A DNA stretch of 64,000 nucleotides from Novilysobacter_A longmucuonensis (GCF_046600735.1 NZ_JBJMAW010000004.1:1-64000); one strand, 5' to 3'; numbered from the stretch's first letter, positions 24,493-33,633 are shown. Made by a program: numbers and translations. Notes: generated by a model not told the origin, from the sequence alone.

Positions 24493-26310
24493 TTATCGAT
24501 CCGCCGACAGCTCCACATCGGCCTCACCCACCGGGCTGCGCGGGTCGGATGCCCCGCTCAGCGTGTTCCCGACCCGGTCCCACTGCACCGTCTGCAGGTT
24601 GCCCCAGGTGTGGCTGGAGCCGCTGCCGCTGACCGTGTCCGGTGGCCGCTTGACGGTGTGTCCCATTGTTTCCAGCTTGGCCGCGACATCGGCGTCGATC
24701 GCATTGGACTCGGCCGAGATCGCATCGGGCATCCACTGGTGGTGAAAGCGCGGCAACGCGGCGACCTGTTGCGGATCGAGGTCCTCATCAAAGCCGAGGA
24801 TCCCAAGCAGCACCATCGTGATGATGCGGCTGCCACCCGGCGTGCCGAGCACCGCGACGCGGTCATCGGACACCATGAAGGTCGGCGTCATCGAGCTGAG
24901 CATGCGCTTGCCAGGCTCCGGCGCGTTGGCCGCATAACCCATGACACCGAACGCGTTGGGCGTGCCGGGCTTGAGCGCAAAGTCGTCCATCTCGTTGTTG
25001 AGCAGCACGCCGGTACCGGGCGGGACCAGGCCCGAGCCGAAGGTCAGGTTGACCGTCTGGGTGACCGAGGCGCGGTTGCCTTCGCTGTCGATGATCGAGA
25101 AATGGGTGGTGTGCTCGTCCTCCAGCGGGGTCGGCTCGCCGGATAACAATTGGCTTGGCGTTGCCCGCTCGGGATGAATCGTGGCGCGCAGCCCGGCCGC
25201 GTAGGCCGGGTGGGTCAGCAGCTCGACCGGTACCTCGACAAAGTCCGGATCACCCAGGTAGAACGTCCGGTCGCGGAACGCGCGGCGCATCGCCTCGACG
25301 GTCAGGTGGATGCGCGAGGCGGCATCCAGCGTCGACAGGTCCCACGCTTCCAGGATCTGCAGCATCTGCGCCAGCGCCACCCCGCCGGAGGACGGCGGCG
25401 GCGCGGTCACGATTTCCCAGTCGTGGTAGCCGAACCGCAGCGGCTCGCGTTCGCGCACGCGATAGGCAGCCAGCTCCTCGGCGGTCCAGCGTCCGCCCTC
25501 GGCGGCCACGCCGGCGCGCAGCTTTTCCGCGACTTCGCCGCGGTAGAAGCCATCGGCACCGTGCTCGGCCAGCCGCTCCAGGGTGCGAGCCAGGTCGGGC
25601 TGGCGCAGGATCTCGCCTTCGGTGGGTGGATCGCCGTCGGCCAGGAACACCGCGCGGGTGCCCGGGTAGCGCTCCATCACCTCGCGGCGCCGGGCGTAGC
25701 CCCGCTCCAGGCGCGCGTAGACCGGGAAACCCTCACGCGCGAGCCGGATGGCCGGTGCCAGCGAAGTCTCGAGCGGCAACCGGCCATAGCGCGACGCAAT
25801 GTGGTCCAGGCCCGCGGGCAATCCGGGGATGCCGGCCGCCCACGGGCCGTTGGTAGCCAGGTCACGGTCGAGTTCGCCGTCCTCGTCCAGATACGCCTCG
25901 GGGGTTGCCGCGATCGGTGCGGTCTCGCGTGCGTCGACGAATACGTCGCGCTGGTTGCGCGCGTCATGCAGCAGGAAAAACCCGCCGCCACCGAGCCCGG
26001 AGCTGATCGGCTCGACCACCGACAACGCCGCCGACACCGCGACCGCCGCGTCGAAGGCATTGCCGCCGGCGCGGATGGTTTCGAAGCCAGCCTCCGTCGC
26101 CAGTGCATGGGCGCTGGCGATCGCGGTACCGGGTGGTTGCTTCGCCGCCACCAATGTCGGGGTGGCTTCGGCTGCGCTTGCGCTTGCGCTATTGGCGCAC
26201 AACAGCAGGACGAGCAGCAGCAGGCCGGAGCCATTCCGCAGAACCGAGCCTGCCCGGCTTGCCAGTCGGCTGCAGCGGAGCAGGCTCCGCTCTACGCAGG
26301 ATGTTTTCAC
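24493..26310 (-). CDS. ggt: Gamma-glutamyltransferase
   Basis: Periplasmic enzyme that hydrolyses or transfers the gamma-glutamyl group of glutathione, made as a self-cleaving precursor. 605 residues from GTG 26310, with AGGAG six bases upstream. The signal peptide ends near SASASA-AEA (about residue 46). The precursor cleavage/nucleophile Thr is about 401 in DEHTTHFS. Substrate-site motifs SSGLGGGGF, TGVLLNNEMDDF and GTPGGSRI are intact. A longer open frame upstream overlaps the ferredoxin gene and is not used. The start overlaps the ferredoxin stop (GTGA). Confidence 0.94.
   Translation of the reverse strand: MKTSCVERSLLRCSRLASRAGSVLRNGSGLLLLVLLLCANSASASAAEATPTLVAAKQPPGTAIASAHALATEAGFETIRAGGNAFDAAVAVSAALSVVEPISSGLGGGGFFLLHDARNQRDVFVDARETAPIAATPEAYLDEDGELDRDLATNGPWAAGIPGLPAGLDHIASRYGRLPLETSLAPAIRLAREGFPVYARLERGYARRREVMERYPGTRAVFLADGDPPTEGEILRQPDLARTLERLAEHGADGFYRGEVAEKLRAGVAAEGGRWTAEELAAYRVREREPLRFGYHDWEIVTAPPPSSGGVALAQMLQILEAWDLSTLDAASRIHLTVEAMRRAFRDRTFYLGDPDFVEVPVELLTHPAYAAGLRATIHPERATPSQLLSGEPTPLEDEHTTHFSIIDSEGNRASVTQTVNLTFGSGLVPPGTGVLLNNEMDDFALKPGTPNAFGVMGYAANAPEPGKRMLSSMTPTFMVSDDRVAVLGTPGGSRIITMVLLGILGFDEDLDPQQVAALPRFHHQWMPDAISAESNAIDADVAAKLETMGHTVKRPPDTVSGSGSSHTWGNLQTVQWDRVGNTLSGASDPRSPVGEADVELSADR
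26275..26295 (-). repeat. GTAG REP half-element inside the ggt signal-peptide region
   Basis: Minus strand GTAGAGCGGAGCCTGCTCCGC (one base over 20 in full: stem GCGGAG/CTCCGC with GTAG head), read in frame by ggt as the residues VERSLLR just after its start. Confidence 0.7.
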
Positions 26311-26561
26311 GTGGACTCCTGTTGCAGCCGCGCCAGTTTGGCCAGCAGTGCTTCGTGGGACTCGGGATGGGCTGCATCGGGGTCGATGCACTCGACCGGG
26401 CACACCACCACGCATTGCGGCTCGTCGAAATGGCCGACGCATTCGGTGCATCGGGCCGGGTCGATCACGTAGATCGTCTCGCCCTGCGTGATCGCCTGGT
26501 TGGGACAGGCCGGCTCGCAGACGTCACAGTTGACGCAGAGTTCGTTGATCTTGAGGGACAT
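26307..26561 (-). CDS. YfhL-family 2[4Fe-4S] ferredoxin
   Basis: 84 residues with two cluster-binding sets: CVNCDVCEPACP and CTECVGHFDEPQCVVVCP. The longer insert in the second set is typical of YfhL/FdxA-type ferredoxins. It lies directly upstream of ggt with a four-base overlap. Confidence 0.93.
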   Translation of the reverse strand: MSLKINELCVNCDVCEPACPNQAITQGETIYVIDPARCTECVGHFDEPQCVVVCPVECIDPDAAHPESHEALLAKLARLQQEST

Positions 26562-26668
26562 TCGACTGGGCGGTGGAAGCCGCCGGTTTCTTTCCTGTCG
26601 TTGCGCGCGATGGGCGCCGAGCCTGTGGGCTTCTCATGCAAAAAAGCGGAAAACGGGCATTCTGCGCC

Positions 26669-26728
26669 GGATGACGCATCGGCAAAACTCGCCGGATTCC
26701 CGCATGCACGGGATGACGCATCGGCAAA
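26669..26728. repeat. Short direct repeat, 42-base period
   Basis: GGATGACGCATCGGCAAA occurs at 26669-26686 and 26711-26728. The spacer holds ATTCCCGCATGCACGGGAT, a relative of the CATTCCCGCG family at 18323. Confidence 0.7.
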
Positions 26729-26730
26729 GC

Positions 26731-26752
26731 CGCCCGCGCGCGAGCGCGGGCG
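26731..26752 (-). terminator. Hairpin after the small lipoprotein gene, possible terminator
   Basis: A 9-bp stem CGCCCGCGC/GCGCGGGCG with a 4-base loop lies 12 bases past the stop of the lipoprotein gene on the minus strand. It is followed only by GCTTTG, so it is a weak intrinsic terminator at best. Confidence 0.4.
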
Positions 26753-26764
26753 GGGGCCGGTGCG

Positions 26765-27259
26765 TCATTTGGCTTCGATGAACACGTACTCCGCGCCCGA
26801 GGGCTCGACCGCCGTCTGCACGCGCTCGCTGTCGTTCGCCGCACCGATAAACAGCACGCGGACGCCTTCGAGGGTGCCCGGGGTGGCCTGCTCGAACGCG
26901 GACACGGTGAGGTCGGCACTGTGCTGCGAGGAGGACGAGCCGAACGCCAGCAGCGTGCCGGCGTTCACGCCGCGGCTGACATCGGTACGGGCCTTGTCGA
27001 GCTGGCGGCCGTACGCGCCCTCGAACCCTTCCGAGTCCACCGGCGGCAGCGTGTAGACGTAGGTGCTGCTGGACTCGCCGATGTTGCGGGTGACCACATC
27101 GGTCAGGTAGGCGTTCCATTGGTCCTGGTCGGTGCCGGTCGGTGCGGCCATCGGCGCCTGCACGACTTCGACGTTGTCCTCGTCGGCACCGTTCTGGCAC
27201 GCGGCCAGCACGGGCAGCGAGAGGCAGGCGATCAGCAGCATGCGGGTGGTGGTCTTCAT
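26765..27259 (-). CDS. Hypothetical lipoprotein
   Basis: 164 residues from ATG 27259 (MKTTTRMLLIACL) with lipobox VLAAC. The mature part begins with an acidic linker. It then has QDQWNAYLTDVVTRNI and, near the C-terminus, VRVLFIGAANDSERV, which looks like a small alpha/beta domain. No known family recognised. An upstream in-frame ATG lacks a ribosome site; AGGGGAAA precedes the chosen one. Confidence 0.8.
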   Translation of the reverse strand: MKTTTRMLLIACLSLPVLAACQNGADEDNVEVVQAPMAAPTGTDQDQWNAYLTDVVTRNIGESSSTYVYTLPPVDSEGFEGAYGRQLDKARTDVSRGVNAGTLLAFGSSSSQHSADLTVSAFEQATPGTLEGVRVLFIGAANDSERVQTAVEPSGAEYVFIEAK

Positions 27260-27304
27260 CGGTTTCCCCTTGGTGGTGTCATTCATGTGCGGGTGCGGTG
27301 GGTG

Positions 27305-27808
27305 TCATGCGCGGGTGCGTTGCCATTGTGCCTGCAATGCCTCGGTCACCGCCGGCGGCACGAAACCGGAAATATCGCCGCCCAGGCGGGCGATCTCGCG
27401 CACCAGCGAGGAAGAGATGAAGCCGTATTGCTCGGCCGGGGTCAGGAACAGGGTCTCGACCTCCGGAATCAGGTGACGGTTCATGCTGGCCAGCTGGAAT
27501 TCGTACTCGAAATCCGACACCGCGCGCAGGCCGCGCAACAGCACCCCGGCACCGAGCTCGGCGACAAAATGCGCGAGCAGCCGATCGAACCCGCGCACCT
27601 CCACGTGCGGGTGGTGCGCGACGGCGCTGCGGGCCAGTTCGACCCGCACGTCCAGCGGCAGCGCCGGGCTTTTACCGGGGCTTTCCGCCACCCCGATGAT
27701 CAGCCGCTCGAACAGCGGTGCGGCGCGATCGACCAGGTCGATATGGCCGTTGGTGATCGGGTCGAAGGTGCCGGGATAAACGGCGATGCGGGAACGGGCC
27801 ACGGTCAT
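27305..27808 (-). CDS. coaD: Phosphopantetheine adenylyltransferase
   Basis: Fourth step of coenzyme A synthesis. 167 residues from ATG 27808 with the nucleotidyltransferase motif YPGTFDPITNGHIDL, RGLRAVSDFEYE and the C-terminal ISSSLVREIARLGGD. Upstream open frame to 27919 overlaps the rsmD stop and is not used. rsmD-coaD order is common. Confidence 0.96.
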   Translation of the reverse strand: MTVARSRIAVYPGTFDPITNGHIDLVDRAAPLFERLIIGVAESPGKSPALPLDVRVELARSAVAHHPHVEVRGFDRLLAHFVAELGAGVLLRGLRAVSDFEYEFQLASMNRHLIPEVETLFLTPAEQYGFISSSLVREIARLGGDISGFVPPAVTEALQAQWQRTRA

Positions 27809-27915
27809 TCGGGAGTCATTCGCTCGCTGGCGGATGGATGGATTCCGACGCGGAAGCTTCAGGATGCGGTTTCTGGACGAAGCCCAGGCCGGGACGGCTG
27901 CCCGCGGCGGTGGCA

Positions 27916-28557
27916 TCACCCGCCAGAAGCATGCGGCGCCAGTGTATCAGCGGGGCCGCGGCATCGCCGATAGAGGGCATAGCGCACCTGGCGGGTGCGC
28001 CCCTCCCGGTGCAGCGTCCAATCGGCCGGCAGTACCGGCACCAGCTCGGGCGGCGCCTCGATGTACAACCAGGCCTCGCGTGCGAGTTTAGGCAGCACCC
28101 CCGCCAGCGCCGCATTCCACAGGCCATCGGCGAACGGCGGGTCGAGGAACGCGAGGTCGAACCCGGCATCGGGCTGCGAGGGCAGCCACGCCAGCGCATC
28201 GGCCTGGACGATGTGGGCCGCCTCGCCGCCGGGAAGCCGCGCAGCCAGCGCGCGCAAGGCCGTCGCCAGGGTGCGATCGCGTTCGAGCAGCACCGCGCTC
28301 GCGGCCCCGCGAGAAAGCGCCTCCAGCCCCAGCGCTCCACTGCCGGCGAACAGGTCCAGCACGCGCGCGCCCGGCAGCATCGGCATCAGCCAGTTGAACA
28401 AGGTCTCGCGCACGCGGTCGGCGGTGGGCCGCAGGCCGGGCGCAGCCGGCACGTCCAGCCGGGTACCGCGCCAGCGGCCACCGATCAGGCGTATGCGGCC
28501 GCTGCCAGCGGGTGCGACGACGCGCCCTGGCGAGCGGCTTGACGCGGGCTTTTTCAT
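27916..28557 (-). CDS. rsmD: 16S rRNA (guanine-966-N2)-methyltransferase RsmD
   Basis: 213 residues. S-adenosylmethionine site VLDLFAGSGALGLEALSRGA, catalytic motif FLDPPF, and RIIGG-like N-terminal segment RLIGGRWRGTRL. Divergent from ftsY by 77 bases, the conserved rsmD/ftsY arrangement. Confidence 0.95.
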   Translation of the reverse strand: MKKPASSRSPGRVVAPAGSGRIRLIGGRWRGTRLDVPAAPGLRPTADRVRETLFNWLMPMLPGARVLDLFAGSGALGLEALSRGAASAVLLERDRTLATALRALAARLPGGEAAHIVQADALAWLPSQPDAGFDLAFLDPPFADGLWNAALAGVLPKLAREAWLYIEAPPELVPVLPADWTLHREGRTRQVRYALYRRCRGPADTLAPHASGG

Positions 28558-28634
28558 CGGAGGCTCGGGAGGGCCGGTGCTAGCATGTGTGCATTCTCGC
28601 GCATCCCCCTCCCGCGATCACAGACACCCCCTCG

Positions 28635-30008
28635 ATGGCCAGTTTTTTCCGCAAAAAGAAGCCCGAAAAACCCACCTCGCGCTACAACATCGAGGAGCTG
28701 GCCGCGGCGTTCCCGACCGCGCGCCGCGACGAGCCGCCGGCGCCGACGCCGGAGCCAGAGCGGAAGCCGGAACAAACCGAACCCATGGCGCCGCCGCGCG
28801 AGGAGCAGGCGCACCGCGCGGCCGACGAGTCCACCGCGCGGGAGCCGGTCCCGGCCGAGGTGATCGCCGCCGCGCTGGAGACCCAACCGGTTGCCGCACC
28901 TCCACAGCCGCCCGCACCGCCCGTGGCGATGCCACCGCCCCCCGTCGCCCCGGCGCCGCCACCGCCCGCCGAACCGGAGGCAGCCCCGGCCGAACCCGCC
29001 GCACCCGCGGAGCCGCCGCCCCCGGCACCCGAACCCACGACCACCGAACCTGCCGCCCCGCCCGCCGCCACGCCCGGCAAGCCCGGCTGGCGCGAACGCA
29101 TGCGGACCAGTGCCTTCGCCCGCAGCTTCGGCGGCCTGTTCTATGGCAATCCCAAGCTCGACGACGACCTGCTCGACCAGGTCGAAATTGCGCTGATCAC
29201 CGCCGATGTCGGCGTCGCGGCGACCACCGAACTGGTCGAGAGCCTGCGCAAACGCATGAAATCGCGCGAATTCGCCGATGCCAACGCGCTGCTGCGGGCT
29301 TTGCGCGACCAGCTGCTGGCGCTGCTCAGGCCGGTCGCGGTGCCGCTGCAGATCGACGCCACCGCAAAACCCTTCGTGCTGTTGACCATCGGCGTCAACG
29401 GGGTCGGCAAGACCACCACCATCGGCAAGCTCGCGCGGCGCTTCAAGGACGAGAACCGCACGCTGATGCTCGCCGCCGGCGACACCTTCCGGGCCGCCGC
29501 GGTCGCGCAGCTGCAGGCCTGGGGCGATCGCAACGACGTGCCGGTGGTGGCGCAGGGGCAGAACACGCAAGGCAAGGGCGGCGATGCGGCCTCGGTCGCG
29601 TTCGATGCGCTGCAGGCGGCCAAGGCGCGTGGCACCCAGGTATTGATCGCCGACACCGCCGGGCGCCTGCACACCCAGGTCGGGCTGATGGCCGAACTGG
29701 GCAAGATCAAGCGCGTGCTGGCCAAGCTCGACCCCGCCGCCCCGCACGAGGTGCTGATGGTGATCGACGGCACCACCGGGCAGAACGCGCTGTCGCAGTT
29801 GCGCCAGTTCCATGCCGCGGTCGGCGTGACCGGGCTGGTGGTGACCAAGCTGGACGGCACCGCCAAGGGCGGCGTGGTGTTCGCGCTGGCGCGCGAGTTC
29901 GGCATCCCGATTCGCTATGCCGGCATCGGCGAGCGCCCGGAAGACCTGCGCGTGTTCGACGCCGAAGCCTTCGTCGATGCGCTGCTGCCGGAGACCCTGA
30001 GCGCATGA
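28635..30008 (+). CDS. ftsY: Signal recognition particle receptor FtsY
   Basis: GTPase that docks SRP-ribosome complexes at the membrane. 457 residues from ATG 28635 (MASFFRKKKPEK). An acidic, Pro/Ala-rich A region (about 20-155) precedes the NG domain. The P-loop GVNGVGKTTT is at about 253-262; DTFRAAA, DTAGRLHTQ and TKLDGTAKGG follow. The A region is strongly enriched in Pro, Ala and Glu, unlike the more acidic E. coli version. Confidence 0.96.
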   Translation: MASFFRKKKPEKPTSRYNIEELAAAFPTARRDEPPAPTPEPERKPEQTEPMAPPREEQAHRAADESTAREPVPAEVIAAALETQPVAAPPQPPAPPVAMPPPPVAPAPPPPAEPEAAPAEPAAPAEPPPPAPEPTTTEPAAPPAATPGKPGWRERMRTSAFARSFGGLFYGNPKLDDDLLDQVEIALITADVGVAATTELVESLRKRMKSREFADANALLRALRDQLLALLRPVAVPLQIDATAKPFVLLTIGVNGVGKTTTIGKLARRFKDENRTLMLAAGDTFRAAAVAQLQAWGDRNDVPVVAQGQNTQGKGGDAASVAFDALQAAKARGTQVLIADTAGRLHTQVGLMAELGKIKRVLAKLDPAAPHEVLMVIDGTTGQNALSQLRQFHAAVGVTGLVVTKLDGTAKGGVVFALAREFGIPIRYAGIGERPEDLRVFDAEAFVDALLPETLSA

Positions 30009-30087
30009 GCGCCGCTTTGAAATGCTTGCCCGCGTGAGTCGCGATGCGGCGCGCACGCGTGACGATTCCAAGCGGTAGCCTGCCCGG

Positions 30088-31371
30088 ATGACCGAACCGC
30101 AACAGGCCCAGCGACCGCGATCGAATCGCAGGCGCAACGTATTGATCGCATTGCTGGTGCTGGCGCTTGCCGTGCTGCTGTCGCTGCGCTGGGTATCGCG
30201 GCCGGACCAGGTCGCCCGCCTCACGCTCGATCAGCTCGGCCAGGCGCTCGGCCTGGAAATCACCGCCAGCGGCACCAGTCAATACCGGCTGCGCGGCGCC
30301 CCGATGCTGGTGGTGCGCGACCTGGTCGTGCGCCAGCCCGGTGCTACAAAGCCGCTGCTCACCGCTCAACGCGCCTACCTGTCGCTGCCGTGGTCGACCA
30401 TCCGCGCACGCGGCGCCGACCTGACTATCACCCGGATCGAACTCGACGCGCCGCAGCTCGACCTGCCCGCGCTACAGGCATGGCAGGCCACGCGCCCACC
30501 CTCGGAGGCGCGCGTGCCGACCCTGACCGACGGCCTGCAGGTGCTGCGCGGCCGGGTCATTGGCCCGGGCTGGTCGATCGAGGCCCTGGACCTGCAGCTG
30601 CCTTCGCTGCATCCGCAACGCCCGGTCGCTGCGCATCTCGCCGGGCGGTACGTGCGCGGGGACGAGGGCCACATCCGCGTGCCGTTCGACCTGCATGCCG
30701 CGCTAACGGCACCCGCGAACGCCGCGGGTCTCGGCGCGGTCGGCGCGGTCGGCGCGCTGACGGTGGAGACGCCGGGCTGGCGCTTGCCGATGCAGGCCCG
30801 ATTGTCCGGGCGCGTGTACCGCAGCGAAGCGGGTTTCAGGCTGGAGCGCTTCGAGTTCGGCGCGCGGGCGCGGTATGTCGGCGGCGAAGTCGAGCTGCCG
30901 TTCGCCTTCGGCCTGGCCGGCGACCTCGGCTACCGCGGCGGCCGACTGGCGCTGGAGCCGCTGGCGCTGGACCTGCGCGGGCAAGGGCTGGTGCCACGGC
31001 TGGACGCCCGCGGCCGCTTCGCGCTCGCCGATGCGATGACCCTGCAGCTGGGCGGCACCCTCGCCCGCTGGCCCGAGGCGTGGCCGACCCTGCCGCCACC
31101 ACTCGGACAGTCCGCCGCACCCTTGCCGTTCGAGCTGGGCTACCGGGGCGACAGCGATCTGTCGGGCACCACCTCCCTGCACCTGCAACGCGAGGCCACC
31201 CGCTTCGACGGCCGCTTCCACCTGCCCGAGGTGCTCGAATGGATGGACGCGACCATGGGCACGCCGCTGCCACCGCTGGACGGCACGTTGAGCACGCCGC
31301 GGCTGGAGATCGCCGGCGCGGTGCTGGAAGGCGTGGAGGTCGAGTTCGACGACGGCCCTGCCGCGCCATGA
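30088..31371 (+). CDS. AsmA-like membrane-anchored protein
   Basis: 427 residues. One N-terminal helix (about 19-38) and then a long beta-rich periplasmic region with repeated strands such as LVVRDLVVRQPG, TITRIELDAPQLDL, and LSGTTSLHLQREATRFDGRF. This resembles AsmA/TamB-type proteins that face the outer membrane. No closer family is recognised. It begins 79 bases after ftsY on the same strand. Confidence 0.75.
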   Translation: MTEPQQAQRPRSNRRRNVLIALLVLALAVLLSLRWVSRPDQVARLTLDQLGQALGLEITASGTSQYRLRGAPMLVVRDLVVRQPGATKPLLTAQRAYLSLPWSTIRARGADLTITRIELDAPQLDLPALQAWQATRPPSEARVPTLTDGLQVLRGRVIGPGWSIEALDLQLPSLHPQRPVAAHLAGRYVRGDEGHIRVPFDLHAALTAPANAAGLGAVGAVGALTVETPGWRLPMQARLSGRVYRSEAGFRLERFEFGARARYVGGEVELPFAFGLAGDLGYRGGRLALEPLALDLRGQGLVPRLDARGRFALADAMTLQLGGTLARWPEAWPTLPPPLGQSAAPLPFELGYRGDSDLSGTTSLHLQREATRFDGRFHLPEVLEWMDATMGTPLPPLDGTLSTPRLEIAGAVLEGVEVEFDDGPAAP

Positions 31372-31417
31372 CCTCCCGCGCCGCTTCATGCATCCGCACC
31401 CAAGCTTCCGCTTTTCG

Positions 31418-31485
31418 CAGGAGCGACGTGAGTCGCGACCTGTACTTCGCCGCGATCGGCCGGTCGCGACTCACGTCGCTCCTAC
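31418..31485. repeat. GCAG/CTAC REPIN (GACGTGAGTC subtype)
   Basis: GCAGGAGCGACGTGAGTCGC inverted as GCGACTCACGTCGCTCCTAC; 68 bases. The same subtype is at 39523-39590. Confidence 0.85.
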
Positions 31486-31520
31486 AATGGAAAAGGCTCT
31501 TTCGCGACCGAACCAAAAGC

Positions 31521-31602
31521 TCGCGGCTGAAGCCGCTCCTACAGTGGTCGACCGGCGCTGAAACTCCCTCCTTTGAAAAAGGAGGGCCGGGGAGGATTTG
31601 CT
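31521..31602. repeat. Half REP plus half GCAAATCC-type element upstream of mutY
   Basis: TCGCGGCTGAAGCCGCTCCTAC ends at 31542 (right arm only; first 20 bases shown are TCGCGGCTGAAGCCGCTCCT). CTCCCTCCTTTGAAAAAGG...GGATTTGC ends at 31602, 22 bases before the mutY start. Confidence 0.7.
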
Positions 31603-31624
31603 CTTGCTTGCGGCCGGTGGCCCA

Positions 31625-32710
31625 ATGATGCCGGACACCGCCAGCCCCACCAACAGCTTCGCCCCGCACCTGCTCAGCTGGTTCGACACCAGCGGCCGCC
31701 ACGACCTGCCCTGGCAGCACCCGCGGACGCCCTACCGCGTATGGCTGTCGGAAATCATGCTGCAGCAGACCCAGGTCAGGACCGCCGCTCCCTACTTCGA
31801 GCGCTTCGTTGCGGCGCTGCCGACGCTGCAGGCCCTCGCCGCCGCGCCGCTCGATGACGTGCTCGCGCTGTGGTCCGGCCTGGGCTACTACGCCCGCGCC
31901 CGAAACCTGCACGCCGCGGCCAAGCGCTGCCTGGAGCTGCACGGCAGTGAGCTGCCGCGCGATCCCGATGCGCTGGTCGCCCTGCCCGGCATCGGCCGCA
32001 GCACCGCCGCGGCGATCCTGTCGCAGGCCTGGGGCGAGCGCTTCGCGATCCTCGACGGCAACGTCAAGCGGGTGCTCGCGCGCTACCACGGCATCGAAGG
32101 CTGGCCGGGACTGCCGGCGGTGGAAAAACAGCTCTGGGCACTCGCCGAGGCCCACGTGCAGAGTCCGCACCTGCCGCCCACGCGCATGGCCGATTACACC
32201 CAGGCGCAGATGGACCTGGGCGCGACGCTGTGCACACGCGCCGACCCGGCCTGCGTGCTGTGCCCGCTGCAGGACGAATGCATCGCGCGCATCGAAGGTC
32301 GCATCGCCGGACTGCCCACACCCAAGCCCGGCAAGACGATCCCGCAACGCCATGCGCAAGTGCTGTGGCTGGAGGATGCCGGCGGCCGCGTGCTGCTGCA
32401 GCGCCGCCCCCCAGCCGGTATCTGGGCTTCGTTGTGGACGCTGCCGCAAGCCGACGACCTGGAGGGCGCAAGAAGCTGGTTCGAAGCGCAGTCCGCCGCC
32501 GATTTCGATGCCGGCCGGTCGCTACCGCCGATCGCCCACGCCTTCAGCCACTACAAGCTCCAGCTGCAGCCGCTGCATTGGCGCGGCATCGCCCTGCGCG
32601 AGCACGTGCGCGACAATGACGATCTGCGCTGGGTGGCCCGCGACCAGCTCGCGAGCCTGGGCATCCCGGCGCCCATCCGCAAATTGATCGAACAGTTGAC
32701 CCCAAGCTGA
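31625..32710 (+). CDS. mutY: A/G-specific adenine DNA glycosylase
   Basis: Removes adenine mispaired with 8-oxoguanine. 361 residues from the first of two ATGs at 31625. Helix-hairpin-helix glycosylase domain with SEIMLQQTQV (catalytic Glu), LPGIGRSTAAAIL and the catalytic Asp in FAILDGNVKRV. The iron-sulfur cysteines follow the C-X6-C-X2-C-X5-C spacing (CTRADPACVLCPLQDEC). A C-terminal NUDIX-like domain reads the lesion. It is followed 34 bases later by yggX, the usual pair. Confidence 0.96.
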   Translation: MMPDTASPTNSFAPHLLSWFDTSGRHDLPWQHPRTPYRVWLSEIMLQQTQVRTAAPYFERFVAALPTLQALAAAPLDDVLALWSGLGYYARARNLHAAAKRCLELHGSELPRDPDALVALPGIGRSTAAAILSQAWGERFAILDGNVKRVLARYHGIEGWPGLPAVEKQLWALAEAHVQSPHLPPTRMADYTQAQMDLGATLCTRADPACVLCPLQDECIARIEGRIAGLPTPKPGKTIPQRHAQVLWLEDAGGRVLLQRRPPAGIWASLWTLPQADDLEGARSWFEAQSAADFDAGRSLPPIAHAFSHYKLQLQPLHWRGIALREHVRDNDDLRWVARDQLASLGIPAPIRKLIEQLTPS

Positions 32711-32744
32711 TCGCCACCGCCGCCCCTGACCAAAGGCCACACCG

Positions 32745-33020
32745 ATGCCGCGCACCGTCCATTGCCAATACGAGAACCGCCAGACCGAAGGCCTCGATTT
32801 CGTGCCCTGGCCGGGCGAGCTCGGCAAGCGCGTGTTCGCCGGCATCGGCAAGCAGGCCTGGGCCGCGTGGCTCGCCCACCAGACCATGCTGATCAACGAG
32901 AATCGGCTGTCGCCGATGAACCCCGAACACCGCAAGTTCCTGGAAGCCGAGATGCAAAAGTTCCTGTTCGGCGGCGACGCCGAAAAGCCCGCCGGTTACG
33001 TGCCGCCGCCGGCGTCCTGA
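32745..33020 (+). CDS. yggX: Fe(II)-trafficking protein YggX
   Basis: 91-residue protein linked to protection of iron-sulfur clusters against oxidation. Family N-terminus MPRTVHCQYENRQTEGLDF with the conserved cysteine at position 7; MNPEHRKFLEAEMQKFLFG is typical. Its end overlaps the convergent DUF6491-like gene by 25 bases. Confidence 0.96.
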   Translation: MPRTVHCQYENRQTEGLDFVPWPGELGKRVFAGIGKQAWAAWLAHQTMLINENRLSPMNPEHRKFLEAEMQKFLFGGDAEKPAGYVPPPAS

Positions 33021-33466
33021 GTCCGCTCGGCCATCTCCACCGACTCGCGCATCTCACGCTCGGCCTGCTTCAGCGCCGCCGCATCGATCGGGCGGATCTG
33101 CTCGATCCGGCACGGGATGCCGAACGAATCGCGATCAAGCACATCGACGCTGTCGAAACGCGCGTGTACGCGGCCGAATTGGTTGCTCACCGAAATCGCG
33201 CGCGCGTACTCCAGGTCCGGGCAACTGCCGAGCAGGTCCAGCAGGTAGCCTTGGTTGGGCCGCGTCCACACCGCCAGCGCACTATCGCCCAGAGGCGTCC
33301 AGCCGTTGATCCCGCCGAAATAGTGGAAGCTCTCCACCGGCGCGCCGGCGTTGGCCTCGTAAAGCGCAAGCCGCTGCGCATCGCGCAAATCCGGCCCGTT
33401 GGCGCAGGCCGCCAGCCCAAGCGACATCGCGATGGTCAGAAGCAGCGTAGGTACCGGGATTCTCAT
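32996..33466 (-). CDS. DUF6491-like lipoprotein
   Basis: 156 residues from ATG 33466 with AGGAG six bases upstream. Signal peptide with lipobox GLAAC, then FHYFGGINGWTPLGDSALAVWT and LLDLLGSCPDLEYARAI, with a cysteine pair (SCPDL, GIPCRI). This pattern matches the small secreted DUF6491 family of Xanthomonadaceae as I recall it. Function unknown. An upstream in-frame ATG at 33547 is rejected for lack of a ribosome site and signal peptide. Confidence 0.8.
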   Translation of the reverse strand: MRIPVPTLLLTIAMSLGLAACANGPDLRDAQRLALYEANAGAPVESFHYFGGINGWTPLGDSALAVWTRPNQGYLLDLLGSCPDLEYARAISVSNQFGRVHARFDSVDVLDRDSFGIPCRIEQIRPIDAAALKQAEREMRESVEMAERTQDAGGGT

Positions 33467-33574
33467 TGGGAACTCCTTGCCCCGGCCAGGGGCACGATGG
33501 ATCGCCTGCATCTTGCACTCACGCACGCCTGCGCCAGGTGACCGCAATCCTGCCTCATTCAGCGCGCATGCGGC

Positions 33575-33603
33575 TTGCCAGTTCCGGGCCCCGCCCGTAT
33601 CAT
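33575..33603 (+). promoter_or_regulatory. Sigma-70 promoter of tRNA-Phe
   Basis: TTGCCA (33575-33580), 17-base spacer, TATCAT (33598-33603), followed by a GC-rich discriminator typical of growth-rate-controlled stable RNA promoters. Confidence 0.75.
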
Positions 33604-33633
33604 CCCGCTCCTCGCACGGCCTCGCCGTGTCGT

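Noticed and set aside
26446..26561. Longer Ggt N-terminus overlapping the ferredoxin gene
   Set aside because: The frame up to 26451 contains no signal peptide start near its ATG, whereas GTG 26310 has AGGAG and a proper signal peptide.
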